From assembly GCA_020636405.1 (NCBI GenBank), contig JACJXW010000004.1, positions 3,584,001 through 3,648,000 of the forward strand: DNA of 64,000 nt, given 5' to 3'. Source of the stretch: Lewinellaceae bacterium (GTDB lineage: Bacteria; Bacteroidota; Bacteroidia; Chitinophagales; Saprospiraceae). Below are positions 33,901-42,692 of the stretch, in pieces (the first letter of the stretch is position 1; each line of letters begins with the position of its first letter). Both the position numbers and the translations under genes were made by a program. The notes below the pieces were generated by a model. The model was not told the origin of the DNA, ran no database searches, and saw only the letters and a list, made by a program, of their open reading frames with translations.

Positions 33901-34668
33901 ATGACGATTTCAAAAAACAAGGAGAAATTCATCACATCCCTGCGATTGAAGAAGTTTAGGCAAAAGTATAACAATTTCATTGTCGAAGGGGATAAAATGG
34001 TAAGGGAGTTACTGGTGCAGTCCCCGGAAAAAGTAGTAGCACTCTACGCGCTGGAGAGCTGGCTGGCCGGCACGGAAGATGCCAGGCGTGTTTCATCCGA
34101 TAAGTGCTTTTCAGTATCACCGGCAGGCCTTAAAAGAGTCTCTAACCTCAATACGCCTAATCAGGTACTCGCCGTCGCGGAGATACCTGAGGTTGAAGTG
34201 GATCCTCAGCAGGTAAAGCACACGCTATCCTTATTTCTCGATGGTATTCAAGACCCCGGCAACCTGGGTACCATCCTCCGGATCGCCGATTGGTTTGGCA
34301 TACACTACGTGTTTTTATCACCGGATTGTGTCGACCCTTACAACCCTAAAGTGGTTCAGGCTTCGATGGGCGCACTGCTTAGGGTTCATTGTGTCGAGGC
34401 CTCTATTGGCACTTTGTGCGAACAGCATCCCGGCTTACCGGTATACGGGGCTGTAATGGAGGGGGAAAATGTCTTCACGGCCGAGCTGAAAGGCGCCAGC
34501 GGGATGATCGTGATCGGGAGCGAAGGCAAAGGGATTTCTCCAGAGGCAGAACGCTATCTGTCCCACCGAATTGCTATTCCTCCTGCTGCCCACAGCCGGG
34601 CTGATTCCCTGAACGCGGCCATTGCCACGGGCATCCTGTGCGCTGTATTTCTGGCAAGAGTAAGGTAG
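33901..34668 (+). CDS. SpoU/TrmH family RNA 2'-O-methyltransferase
   Basis: 255 residues of the knotted SPOUT fold. The N-terminal substrate-binding domain starts ITSLRLKKFRQKYNNFIVEGDKMV. Motif 1 is DPGNLGTILRIADWFG, motif 2 is MIVIGSEGKGIS, motif 3 is SRADSLNAAIATGI. It methylates a ribose 2'-OH in rRNA or tRNA with S-adenosylmethionine; RlmB-like 23S activity is likely, but the exact site is not readable. It is divergent from tamL with only 17 bp between start codons, so the promoters of each must lie within the other's coding sequence. Confidence 0.9.
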   Translation: MTISKNKEKFITSLRLKKFRQKYNNFIVEGDKMVRELLVQSPEKVVALYALESWLAGTEDARRVSSDKCFSVSPAGLKRVSNLNTPNQVLAVAEIPEVEVDPQQVKHTLSLFLDGIQDPGNLGTILRIADWFGIHYVFLSPDCVDPYNPKVVQASMGALLRVHCVEASIGTLCEQHPGLPVYGAVMEGENVFTAELKGASGMIVIGSEGKGISPEAERYLSHRIAIPPAAHSRADSLNAAIATGILCAVFLARVR

Positions 34669-34737
34669 AAGGGTGGGGGGAAGAGAAATATAAAGCCAGG
34701 GCGCAATCATCCATACCCGCACCCCGGCTTGCCTGTG

Positions 34738-35847
34738 TTACAATAACTTTTGCAATTCTCTTTCGATCTGCTCTGCTCCTCTGAGGTTCACCGCAGCGAT
34801 ATTCCCTTCCCGGTCGATCAGGAAGGTGCGAGGAATGCTGCGGACGCCGTAGGTGGCGGCAGGAGCGGATTCCCACTTGCGCAGGTCGCTGACATGGTAT
34901 TCCCACTTGAGGTTGTCCTGGCTGATGGCTTCCACCCAGCGTTGTTTCTGGTTATCGAGGTACTGCCTGGCTGTTTCCTCGTTGCCGAAACGGCTGCTTG
35001 TACGGGAATCCAATCCATCCAGGGAGACGCTGAATACCGTGAAACCCTGGCCTTTATACTTGTCGTATACCTTTACAACGTTAGGGTTTTCCCGGCGGCA
35101 GGGGCCACACCAACTGGCCCAGAAGTCGAGCAGTACGACTTTGCCTTTTAAGTCAGAGAGGGAATATTCCTTGCCGTTTGGGCTCGGGAGGGTAATATCC
35201 GGCGCGGGTTGTCCGACCTTTATGAGTTGGTCGGCCATTTGACTCTGGTACTGGCGCTCTACTGACGAAATGAATTTGGCGTATTCCTGCCCTGTCTCAG
35301 AACCGGGGTCGAGCTTTGCCAGCGCCTTCTTCTGTGTGTCCAGAAACTGCCCGGAGGCGCCCAGGGACCGGTAGGCGACAAAGGCTCCCAACTCGGGATT
35401 GGAGACGGTGTCAACGTAAGTGGCGATGTCGTCGGCGCTGACCTGTCTTTGGAACAACCCGCTCATGATGCCAATCAACGACTGGCTATTGGGCGAGCCG
35501 GTGACCGTGAAGGTGTAATTCTGGATAGTGCTCAGGTCCCCACTGATCTTCACCACTTTCTCTGTGCCGTCCATGGCCAGGTTGACCCGTTTGGCGCCAA
35601 GGCGCAGTTGATAGATACCGGCAGGAATACCCTCCGGAAATTCGAATTGGAATTTGCCGCTACCATCAATATCCGTTTTCGCCAACACATTACTGGCTTT
35701 TCCGATTACCACATGGTCCAGAAAAACCTGAATATTGGAAGCGTTCTCGAGTTCGCCAGTTATCACCGTTCCTTTCACCGGTGTGTCACATTGCCACGTA
35801 GCCAGGGCAAGAGTTCCGGTGATAAGAAGTAATGCGATCTTTCTCAT
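34738..35847 (-). CDS. TlpA-like thiol-disulfide protein with DUF4369 domain
   Basis: 369 residues. The signal sequence is MRKIALLLITGTLALATWQC; Cys20 could be lipidated under the relaxed Bacteroidota lipobox. A DUF4369-like N-terminal domain (about 25-130) is followed by a thioredoxin-like domain (about 225-368). The redox motif WCGPC is inside LLDFWASWCGPCRRENPNV, and the cis-proline region is GVRSIPRTFLID. It likely reduces periplasmic disulfides, for example in cytochrome maturation. It starts 43 bp after the PurL-like gene ends, so co-transcription is possible. Confidence 0.9.
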   Translation of the reverse strand: MRKIALLLITGTLALATWQCDTPVKGTVITGELENASNIQVFLDHVVIGKASNVLAKTDIDGSGKFQFEFPEGIPAGIYQLRLGAKRVNLAMDGTEKVVKISGDLSTIQNYTFTVTGSPNSQSLIGIMSGLFQRQVSADDIATYVDTVSNPELGAFVAYRSLGASGQFLDTQKKALAKLDPGSETGQEYAKFISSVERQYQSQMADQLIKVGQPAPDITLPSPNGKEYSLSDLKGKVVLLDFWASWCGPCRRENPNVVKVYDKYKGQGFTVFSVSLDGLDSRTSSRFGNEETARQYLDNQKQRWVEAISQDNLKWEYHVSDLRKWESAPAATYGVRSIPRTFLIDREGNIAAVNLRGAEQIERELQKLL

Positions 35848-35890
35848 GTCCAGCAGGATTTTTATTATGAAATAAAATTAGGATTTAAAT

Positions 35891-38089
35891 TCAATATTTC
35901 GTTTGGGACGTTTGCTCAAAGTACCCTTTCCATTCATGGGCCGAGCCAAAATTTTCTCCGTCGATCACAAAGTCCGAACCTGTAATTTCCCCCAACTTAG
36001 TAAATGAAACATTATGTGAATTTAGATGGTTTACAACTTCATCTTCCTTGTCCGGAGCGACAGAAACCAGGATTCGGCCCTGGCTTTCGCCGAACAGGTA
36101 GGCATCCTTTCGGAAATTGCTGTCCGCTTCAATGTCAAATCCCAGCCCCTTCTTCAACGCACTTTCCGCCATTGCAATAAAAAGGCCGCCTTCTGAAATA
36201 CAATGCACAGATTCCAGCAATCCATTGCTGATCAGCTTTTTGACATTTTGCTGGATATGAAATTCTTCATCCAGGTCAAAAACAGGAGCAGGGGAGTACT
36301 GGACGCCAAGGATATTCCTCAGGTACGCAGAACTGCCCAAATCATTATGTGGGGTGCCGATCATATAAGCCTGATGCCCTTCCTGCTTGAAGGCCATACC
36401 TGTTTGGGCGCCGGCATCGTTCAGCACTCCCAGCATGCCGATGACTGGGTTGGGATTTACCGGCTCTTCCGGGCCTTCGTCTAGAGGGCTGTGATGAAAG
36501 CGGACATCACTCTCCGTAACCGGGGTATTGAGACGGCGGCAGGCATCGGCCATACCTTTGATCGAATGGATGAACTGCCAGTATACCTCCGGGTTACGGA
36601 AGTTGCCGAAGTTCAATCCATTGGTGATCGCTACCGGCTCGGCCCCTGAGCAGACTATTTTTCGAGCGGCCGTTGCAACGGCGATCATAGCCCCGATATA
36701 AGGGTCTGCATATACGTAAGCGGAATTACAACCAGTAGTGATTGCCAGGGATTTGGGGGAGTCATTTATTCTTACAATAAAAGCATCGGATACTGTGTCT
36801 GCTTTAGGGCCTGCCGTTGAGCCATACTTTTGATAGGCCCATTGCCTGTATTGGATATCGGGGCTGGCAACCAGTTGCTTTGCTACCTTGATGAAATCTT
36901 TCGGTTTGGCAACCTGGGAAAGCCTGAATTGCCCTGCCTTTTTCAGGTATGCGGGGCGGGAGTATTCCCGTTTGTACACCGGAGCGTAACCTCCGGAAAC
37001 AAGAAGGCTGACGGGAATATCTGCCTTAAGCTCTTCGCCGTAGAAAAATGCCAGGCGGCCGGTATCGGTCATCTCGCCGGCCTGCGTACAGGCCAGTCCC
37101 CATTTTTCGAAAACCTTAATGAGTTTTTCCTCTTTGCCTTTTTTCCCGATGAGGAGGAAATGTTCCCTGCTTTCAAATTGCAGGACTTCATCGGGTTTCA
37201 TATCGGCGTGCCGGGCAGGCACCTTATTCAGGCAGAATTGCATGCCGGCCCTTCCTTTGGAACATATTTCTGCTGAGGCGTAGATGAGGCCGGCGACTCC
37301 CATATCCTGTATGCCGGACACCGCCTCCGTTTCCAGCGCTTCGAGAATGGCTTCCAGGATTGCTTTCTCCTTAAATGGCTCCAGGGCTTGTGTTTCCGGG
37401 TTGTAATCAGCAATAGCTCCATGGGGAGGGGCGCCACTGAAAGTTGCCGCTGGAATAGTAAATTTGCCGGCATCCGGCCCAATAATAAATACCGGGTCGC
37501 CAGGGAGGTTGGTAGGGGGAGTATATCTGCTGTTATTGACAATACCTACCGACATGGTGTTGGACAGGTGGCTCCTGTTGTATCCCGGTTCAAAATAAGC
37601 GCTTGAACTCATTGCAGGTATGCCGAACCGGATACAGGTACGGCCTATTTTATCTGATGCCTCCAGCACCTGGCGCCTGGCTTCTTCGGGGCCGATCGGC
37701 CCAATGCCCAGGGTATTGCACAGCGCGATCGGACGGGCGCCTCTGGCTATTATGTCCTGGAAGCAACCAGTATGACAATGCGCTGTGCCCGAGGCATTGT
37801 TGAGGGATTCCATTTTGATCGCACATGCCAGGCCGTCGCCAATATCAACCAGCCCGGAATGGCTTTCATCGGAGCCGGTAAGCAGGCGCCCTCCCTCCCG
37901 GGGTAACGTTTTGGTCCAGTAGATAGAGTTCTTACGGGAACAACGTTCCGACCACATAACAGAAAAAATACTCAGTTCAGTGAGGTTGGGCTCACGCCCC
38001 ATGGCCCTGATGATAATGTTGAATTCCTCCTCGGTGAGCCCCAGGTTTTCTGCTACTTCAACGGTGATTTGAGGTTCCGTGGCCTGCAT
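35891..38089 (-). CDS. PurL-like protein lacking conserved catalytic histidines
   Basis: 732 residues, full length for the small PurL subunit of FGAM synthase. The two PurM-like halves are clearly kept: GREPNLTELSIFSVMWSE, GLVDIGDG, GIQDMGVAGL, NGLNFGN and PEVYWQFIHSIKGMADACR. Several family-invariant positions differ. The SEHCS motif reads SERCS (R49), ESHNHPS reads ESLNNAS (94-100), and YDHxVxTNT reads YRQWAYQKYGST. GGNVSxYNE reads ESDVRFHHS. The changes are substitutions in an otherwise uninterrupted frame, so it is a diverged paralogue or a neofunctionalised enzyme rather than a broken gene. FGAM synthase activity is doubtful. Confidence 0.85.
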   Translation of the reverse strand: MQATEPQITVEVAENLGLTEEEFNIIIRAMGREPNLTELSIFSVMWSERCSRKNSIYWTKTLPREGGRLLTGSDESHSGLVDIGDGLACAIKMESLNNASGTAHCHTGCFQDIIARGARPIALCNTLGIGPIGPEEARRQVLEASDKIGRTCIRFGIPAMSSSAYFEPGYNRSHLSNTMSVGIVNNSRYTPPTNLPGDPVFIIGPDAGKFTIPAATFSGAPPHGAIADYNPETQALEPFKEKAILEAILEALETEAVSGIQDMGVAGLIYASAEICSKGRAGMQFCLNKVPARHADMKPDEVLQFESREHFLLIGKKGKEEKLIKVFEKWGLACTQAGEMTDTGRLAFFYGEELKADIPVSLLVSGGYAPVYKREYSRPAYLKKAGQFRLSQVAKPKDFIKVAKQLVASPDIQYRQWAYQKYGSTAGPKADTVSDAFIVRINDSPKSLAITTGCNSAYVYADPYIGAMIAVATAARKIVCSGAEPVAITNGLNFGNFRNPEVYWQFIHSIKGMADACRRLNTPVTESDVRFHHSPLDEGPEEPVNPNPVIGMLGVLNDAGAQTGMAFKQEGHQAYMIGTPHNDLGSSAYLRNILGVQYSPAPVFDLDEEFHIQQNVKKLISNGLLESVHCISEGGLFIAMAESALKKGLGFDIEADSNFRKDAYLFGESQGRILVSVAPDKEDEVVNHLNSHNVSFTKLGEITGSDFVIDGENFGSAHEWKGYFEQTSQTKY

Positions 38090-38141
38090 GACTAGAATTG
38101 ATCAATTTCTTATAAGTATTCGTCAGGTAAGATTAGACCCG

Positions 38142-38170
38142 CAAAGATAACAAGTATCAGGACATTTCAA
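38142..38170 (-). promoter_or_regulatory. Promoter of PurL-like gene (TTG-N18-TATCTTTG)
   Basis: On the minus strand TTG (38170-38168), 18 bp, then TATCTTTG (38149-38142), about 52 bp before the ATG at 38089. So the gene appears to have its own promoter. Confidence 0.6.
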
Positions 38171-38230
38171 CTGCCCCAGGGAGCCTTGCGCAAAATTAAT
38201 GGTAATTCATTAGCCTTCAAAACTGAAGGG

Positions 38231-38869
38231 TTACCGGAGGAGATAATTAATATAGAAGAACAAGACCAGGTAGATCCACAATCCGTCCAGGAAATGCCAG
38301 TACAAGGTGAGCAAGCGTAGTTTTAGCCGTTTCTCCGGGTCCGAGAAGTAGACCAGGACACTTACCGGTTCTTTCATGCGTTTTCGCGCCGCCCACAGGA
38401 AGGCGCCCAGAAAAGGTAGCCCGGCAATGACGTGGGCAAAATGCAGCCCCGAGATGACATAGAGGTAGCCGGCAGAATTGTCGCTGTGGATATAGACCTG
38501 GTTGGCGAACAGCTGCCCCCATCCCAGCACTTGCATTCCCATAAAGAGAATGGATAACAGGATCGTTGCCAGCAGAGCATACTGGTAATTCCTGGTCTTG
38601 TCGGCCTTGTAGGAACGACGTGCCCAAACCATTGTGGCGCTACTGGCCAGCAAAATGAGCGTATTGAATATAAAAATATTGGGAAGCCGGATCGGCGGCA
38701 ACTGGTTTTGTACTCTGGTATAGATAAAGGCTATTGTGAATGCCAGAAAAAGTGCAGTGATCCCAAACAGGACTAAGGTCAACAACACATTGTAAGGATG
38801 GAACGCAAAGGAGTCATATTCGCTGTTGAAGTCCTGCTTATTCTCTTTGATCGGTGGTGTTTCACTCAT
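38231..38869 (-). CDS. Cytochrome c oxidase subunit III
   Basis: 212 residues with five predicted membrane helices, the short form of heme-copper oxidase subunit III. Diagnostic wording is ISGLHFAHVIAGLPFLGAF and TLYWHFLDGLWIYLVLFFYINYLL. It stabilises the catalytic subunit I in the inner membrane. The other oxidase subunits are not in the window, which is unusual for a cox gene though Bacteroidota may scatter them. The N-terminal 25 residues are hydrophilic. Confidence 0.9.
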   Translation of the reverse strand: MSETPPIKENKQDFNSEYDSFAFHPYNVLLTLVLFGITALFLAFTIAFIYTRVQNQLPPIRLPNIFIFNTLILLASSATMVWARRSYKADKTRNYQYALLATILLSILFMGMQVLGWGQLFANQVYIHSDNSAGYLYVISGLHFAHVIAGLPFLGAFLWAARKRMKEPVSVLVYFSDPEKRLKLRLLTLYWHFLDGLWIYLVLFFYINYLLR

Positions 38870-39206
38870 GATTGCTTTAAAATTTTCCAGCCGGAGGCTC
38901 AGGATGTTAACAAAAGGCGGAACGCCTTGTTCTGATTACCGCAAATTAACCCTGCTGCCCCCTTTTTCCTTGGTTCCTGGCGCTACGGCGGCACCGTTCA
39001 CTGCAGTATATTACTTCGTCCCAGCAGTTTGCCCATTTTTTTCGCCAAGCGAAGGGGCGGCCGCATTGAGCGCATCTCTTTTGCGGCAAGTTTTCCTTTT
39101 TCCGATGCCTGGGCATGGTATTTTCAATTCTGTTCAGAGGACTTTCCCAGCCTAAACATTTGGACCTTCTAAAGGTTTTGGCAGTTTTTACTTAATTTTC
39201 GGGCCG
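38870..39206. other. Divergent intergenic region, cox3 / zinc-ribbon gene
   Basis: About 337 bp. No convincing open frame and no full TAnnTTTG match on either strand. A short palindrome ACCTT-CT-AAGGT lies at about 39164-39175. I see no known RNA element. Confidence 0.4.
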
Positions 39207-40058
39207 ATGAAATGTCCTAAATGCCAGACCGCCTTACCTTCCGGCGCCCGCTTTTGTTTCAACTGCGGCGCACCACAGCATGCCGGGCCGAAACAGGATC
39301 AAAAGCCCCAGCCTAAACCTATGGTTGACCTGAACGGCGATGTGGAACAGCAGTTGGTGGAACTTTTTTTCCAGGCCTTGCGCCGAAGGGTAGAAGAAGA
39401 ACACCGGCCTGAACAGTTCCCCGCTTATTCTGAGCGGCTCTACGAGTCTGGTTTCCGCGATACGGTATACCGCAAAGCCAGCCACCTGGGGGAGGAATTG
39501 CGCCGGATGGCCCGTGAGCATGAAGTGCCTGCCCGCGAGATAAACCGGCGTATTGTTCACTTGTTCGAAGAGCAGCTGGACTATTTCATCATCCACTATT
39601 GTCCGGATATCAATGATGTCCTTCTGCCCGAAGCCATCCTCCGGTGGCAGGGAATGAGCCAGGCCCAAACCAATCTGTTTCAGCTGGTGCTCGACTACCT
39701 GGATTTTGGCAATGAACCTGATGAACAGGCCTATACGGACTTTCTTAAAATGCCGGTGGAGAAGCTGAAGAACGCCGGTAAGTTTTTCCTATTCCCCGAG
39801 CGGGAGGAACGCATTTTACTGATCTGCGACCAAAGCCTGATGGGGTCCTGTAAAGAAGGGTTTGCATTTACAGAACGGGCCATGTACTGGAAATCGCAGT
39901 TACAAACTGCCCGGAAGGTTCTTTACCCGGACCTCCGCGAGATACAACGCGAGAAGGAATGGCTTCTGATCAACGGCCACTTTTTCCACGCCAACCCTGC
40001 CCTCGACCTCAAAGTGATGAAATTACTGAAGAAGCTTCGTCAGCTTGCAGTAACCTGA
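39207..40058 (+). CDS. Zinc-ribbon protein with C-terminal bacterial PH-like domain
   Basis: 283 residues. The N-terminus is a zinc ribbon (MKCPKCQTALPSGARFCFNCG, two CxxC pairs). A basic helical middle follows (about 45-165). The last 90 residues (FFLFPEREERILLICDQSLMGSCKEGFAFTERAMYWKS, then WLLINGHFFHANPAL) look like a bacterial pleckstrin-homology-like domain. The architecture suggests a cytoplasmic sensor or adaptor; no function can be assigned. Convergent with the ferredoxin-reductase gene. Confidence 0.7.
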   Translation: MKCPKCQTALPSGARFCFNCGAPQHAGPKQDQKPQPKPMVDLNGDVEQQLVELFFQALRRRVEEEHRPEQFPAYSERLYESGFRDTVYRKASHLGEELRRMAREHEVPAREINRRIVHLFEEQLDYFIIHYCPDINDVLLPEAILRWQGMSQAQTNLFQLVLDYLDFGNEPDEQAYTDFLKMPVEKLKNAGKFFLFPEREERILLICDQSLMGSCKEGFAFTERAMYWKSQLQTARKVLYPDLREIQREKEWLLINGHFFHANPALDLKVMKLLKKLRQLAVT

Positions 40059-40067
40059 CCCCGGGTT

Positions 40068-41138
40068 TTATCCGACAGTGATCTTGGTAAATGTGGTAAC
40101 CGGATAACCCACGCAGGTTTGTATAACGCCTTTGGTACTGGAGCTGTTGAGAGGGCCATCCGGCAGATACATTTCTACTTCCCCTTCCTGGCAAATAGCC
40201 GTACAAGTTGTGCAGATCCCGCTGCGGCAACTGAAAGGCAGCTCTATTTCCGCTTGTTCTGCTGCTTCCAGGATCGTCTGGCCGGCACGAATCGGAAAGG
40301 ACTCCACGCTTCCGTTTCTCGACAAGGCCACGGCGCCGTCCGGCAGCCTTTCAGCCGGGGGGCGAAAAGGAGGAGTGATGGTGAATACCTCTTTGTGGAC
40401 GTTCTCCTTTGGGTATCCCATAAAACGAAGGGTCATCTCAGACTTCAGGAGCAGCCCAGGAGGGCCGCAGAGGAAAAAGTCAGTGACGGATTCATCGGGT
40501 GGTTTATTGTCTTTGACGATCTCTTCCAGGAGGCTGTTGCCCAGGCGCCCATGAATAGCCTTAAGCTGGGCAGATCCATTCAATTCCTCCAGCCCCCCTT
40601 TAGGAGTACTGAGTAAAAAAACGGCCTTGAAGCGGCTGGGATACAAATCAAGCCACTTTTTCAATTCCTCCTTGAAAATGAGGTTTTGTTCATCCCGGCT
40701 GGCGTAGACCAACATCACCCTGAATCGTGTTGTGCACGCCAGCGTATATTTGAGCAAGGAAAAAATTGGGGAGATACCGCTCCCTCCGGCAATCATAAAA
40801 AGATGATGAGGTTGGCGCCAGGAAACCGGAAGGACAAATTGCCCGGCAGGAGGCAGTGCGGTGAGCACTTCACCAGGCTCGGCTTTTTCCACGAGATAAG
40901 ACGAAGCTATCCCATTGGGCTGCCGTTTGACGGTGATAATAGGGTAGGGGTCTACTCCCGGGCTTGAGGAGAAGGAATAGGAACGGCGGATCTCCTGGCC
41001 TTCCAGCGAGAGCAGTAAGGTCAGGAACTGGCCAGGCTTATAGGAAAAAAAACCATTTAAAGGTTGTAACACGAGGCTGGCCGTGTCAGCACTTTCTACT
41101 CTTTTCTCAAGTATTTGAAGGTAGATCCTGTTCTTCAT
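40068..41138 (-). CDS. NAD(P)H oxidoreductase with FAD and 2Fe-2S domains (PaaE-like)
   Basis: 356 residues starting at 41138 (MKNRIYLQILEKRVES); a longer in-frame reading to 41420 adds non-family sequence. The FAD domain has RRSYSFSSS, the NAD(P)-binding domain starts HLFMIAGGSGISPIFSLLKY and ends FFLCGPPGLL, and the C-terminal plant-type ferredoxin carries C-x4-C-x2-C (CRSGICTTC) plus a fourth cysteine in QTCVGYP. It passes electrons from NAD(P)H to a partner oxygenase or desaturase, as PaaE does in phenylacetyl-CoA epoxidase, but no paa genes are nearby. Confidence 0.9.
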   Translation of the reverse strand: MKNRIYLQILEKRVESADTASLVLQPLNGFFSYKPGQFLTLLLSLEGQEIRRSYSFSSSPGVDPYPIITVKRQPNGIASSYLVEKAEPGEVLTALPPAGQFVLPVSWRQPHHLFMIAGGSGISPIFSLLKYTLACTTRFRVMLVYASRDEQNLIFKEELKKWLDLYPSRFKAVFLLSTPKGGLEELNGSAQLKAIHGRLGNSLLEEIVKDNKPPDESVTDFFLCGPPGLLLKSEMTLRFMGYPKENVHKEVFTITPPFRPPAERLPDGAVALSRNGSVESFPIRAGQTILEAAEQAEIELPFSCRSGICTTCTAICQEGEVEMYLPDGPLNSSSTKGVIQTCVGYPVTTFTKITVG

Positions 41139-41504
41139 GTCTGCGGGGTAAAGAGATGCCTCGGCTCGATGTAGGGTATTAATTTCCTTAAAGTTAAATC
41201 CGCTCGCGCCGCTGCCTACCTTATATACGATATGGTTGAATTTTGTTGCATGAAATAGAATAAACTGTATCCAGTATCTGACAAACTTGGCAAAAAACTC
41301 AAAATGTATTTTCTTTACGGCGCATTTCGGACAAGTCCTGCTTTCTTGCAAACAAGGCAGCGCTTTTTGTGTTCTTAGACAATGTAAATAGTTTTTCATG
41401 CCGCATTTGCCGGCTCCCACTTATTTGCATTATCTTTAACGACACTCAAATGTAATAATCCGTGGATGCAGTATCCACAGAACAGCCAAAACACAACCAC
41501 TTTT
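41139..41504. other. Divergent intergenic region, ferredoxin reductase / pdhA
   Basis: About 366 bp. Its right end holds the pdhA promoter (41406-41438), and a small palindrome GTGGAT-GCAGT-ATCCAC lies at 41462-41478. A minus-strand TACATTTG at 41454-41447 could serve the reductase gene with a leader near 300 nt. Nothing else recognised. Confidence 0.45.
41406..41438 (+). promoter_or_regulatory. pdhA promoter (TTTG-N21-TATCTTTA)
   Basis: TTTG at 41406-41409, 21-bp spacer, TATCTTTA at 41431-41438. This is one of the best matches in the window to the Bacteroidota promoter, off only at the last base. Confidence 0.65.
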
Positions 41505-42551
41505 ATGGATACAGTGACCAATAAGAAGAAAACCACCAGCAAAAAAACACCCAAGGCCGGCAAATCGGGATATGGCAAGGAGATGTACCTCAGTTGGTAC
41601 GAACTCATGCTCAGGATACGGAAGTTTGAGGAACGTGCCCTGATGATGTACGGCCAGCAGAAGATCCGGGGGTTTTGCCACGTATACATAGGACAAGAGG
41701 CGATTGCCGCCGGGCTGGAATCAGCTATACGCCGGGAGGACGCCATTGTCACTGCTTATCGCCAGCACGGCATCGCCCTGGGACGTGGGTGCTCCACGAA
41801 TGCCTGTATGGCGGAGCTTTTTGGAAAAGAAACGGGTATTGTTAAAGGGAAAGGAGGCTCCATGCACTTCTTCTCGGCTGAACACCGGTACTTCGGAGGC
41901 AATGGTATCGTGGGGGCTCAGATTCCCATCGGGACCGGTATCGCCTTTGCCGAGAAGTACAGAGGCACCGACAATCTCTGTGTTACCATGTTCGGGGATG
42001 GCGCCGCCCGCCAGGGGGCCTTGCATGAGTCTTTCAATATGGCCATGAGCTGGAAGATTCCCGTATTGTACGTCGTAGAGAACAACGGCTACGCGATGGG
42101 CACCAGCGTAAAGCGGACCAGCAACGTCACCGAACTTTATAAACTGGGTGAGTCCTACGACATGCCCGGAGAGCCTGTCGATGGCATGGACCCGGTAGCG
42201 GTTCATGAAGCCGTATCCAGGGCTACAGAGCATATCCGCGCCGGGAAAGGCCCTTACCTGCTTGAAATGCGGACCTATCGCTACAAAGGCCACTCGGTGT
42301 CCGACCCGGCCAAGTACCGCACCAAGGAAGAAGTGCAGGAGTATAAGGAGCGCGACCCCATTAAGATGATCGAAGAGGCCATACTTAAGGAAAAAGTGGC
42401 TACCGAAGAAGATATTAAAGCTATACAGGAAAAGATCAAGAACGAGATCGCCGAAGCGGTCCGGTTTGCAGAAGAGTCGGAGTTCCCGGATCCGTCCGCT
42501 CTCTGGGAAGACAATTACGTACAGAAAGATTATCCATACATTATGGACTAA
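41505..42551 (+). CDS. pdhA: Pyruvate dehydrogenase E1 component, alpha subunit
   Basis: 348 residues that, with E1 beta, decarboxylate pyruvate using thiamine diphosphate. The TPP motif is MFGDGAARQGALHESFNMAMSWKIPVLYVVENN (GDG to NN). Other family wording includes LRIRKFEERALMMYGQQKIRGFCHVYIGQEA, GSMHFFSAEHRYFGGNGIVGAQIP and MRTYRYKGHSVSDPAKYR with the phosphorylation-loop serine. An N-terminal Lys-rich stretch precedes the fold. Start 41505 is chosen, although 41466 is also in frame and downstream of the promoter. The beta subunit is not adjacent. A rho-independent terminator follows. Confidence 0.95.
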   Translation: MDTVTNKKKTTSKKTPKAGKSGYGKEMYLSWYELMLRIRKFEERALMMYGQQKIRGFCHVYIGQEAIAAGLESAIRREDAIVTAYRQHGIALGRGCSTNACMAELFGKETGIVKGKGGSMHFFSAEHRYFGGNGIVGAQIPIGTGIAFAEKYRGTDNLCVTMFGDGAARQGALHESFNMAMSWKIPVLYVVENNGYAMGTSVKRTSNVTELYKLGESYDMPGEPVDGMDPVAVHEAVSRATEHIRAGKGPYLLEMRTYRYKGHSVSDPAKYRTKEEVQEYKERDPIKMIEEAILKEKVATEEDIKAIQEKIKNEIAEAVRFAEESEFPDPSALWEDNYVQKDYPYIMD

Positions 42552-42575
42552 GAATAGTTTCCACCTGGAAACAGC

Positions 42576-42611
42576 CGGCGGCAAGGGATTAGGCCCTGCC
42601 GCCGTTTTTTT
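42576..42611 (+). terminator. Rho-independent terminator after pdhA
   Basis: CGGCGGCA-(A)-GGG / CCC-TGCCGCCG stem with one bulged base and loop ATTAGG, followed by seven T. Lies 25 bp after the pdhA stop. Confidence 0.92.
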
Positions 42612-42644
42612 ATGCCAAAAACCTGCAGGATAGAAAACTTTATT

Positions 42645-42652
42645 TATTTTTG
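42645..42652 (+). promoter_or_regulatory. -7 box for TPR gene (TATTTTTG)
   Basis: TATTTTTG matches TAnnTTTG, 41 bp before the ATG at 42693 and after the pdhA terminator. No TTG at the expected -33 position. Confidence 0.45.
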
Positions 42653-42692
42653 CGTGGCTTTTTCAAACCGCATTGAAAACTGACAAAATAAA

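Noticed and set aside
35891..38089. PurL-like gene as a pseudogene
   Set aside because: The reading frame is uninterrupted, full length, and diverged only at active-site motifs, with a plausible promoter; degradation would hit the scaffold too.
40068..41420. Longer N-terminus for the ferredoxin reductase with CxxC motifs
   Set aside because: The extra 94 residues run through the likely promoter region and lack family similarity; the start at 41138 fits the FAD-domain N-terminus.
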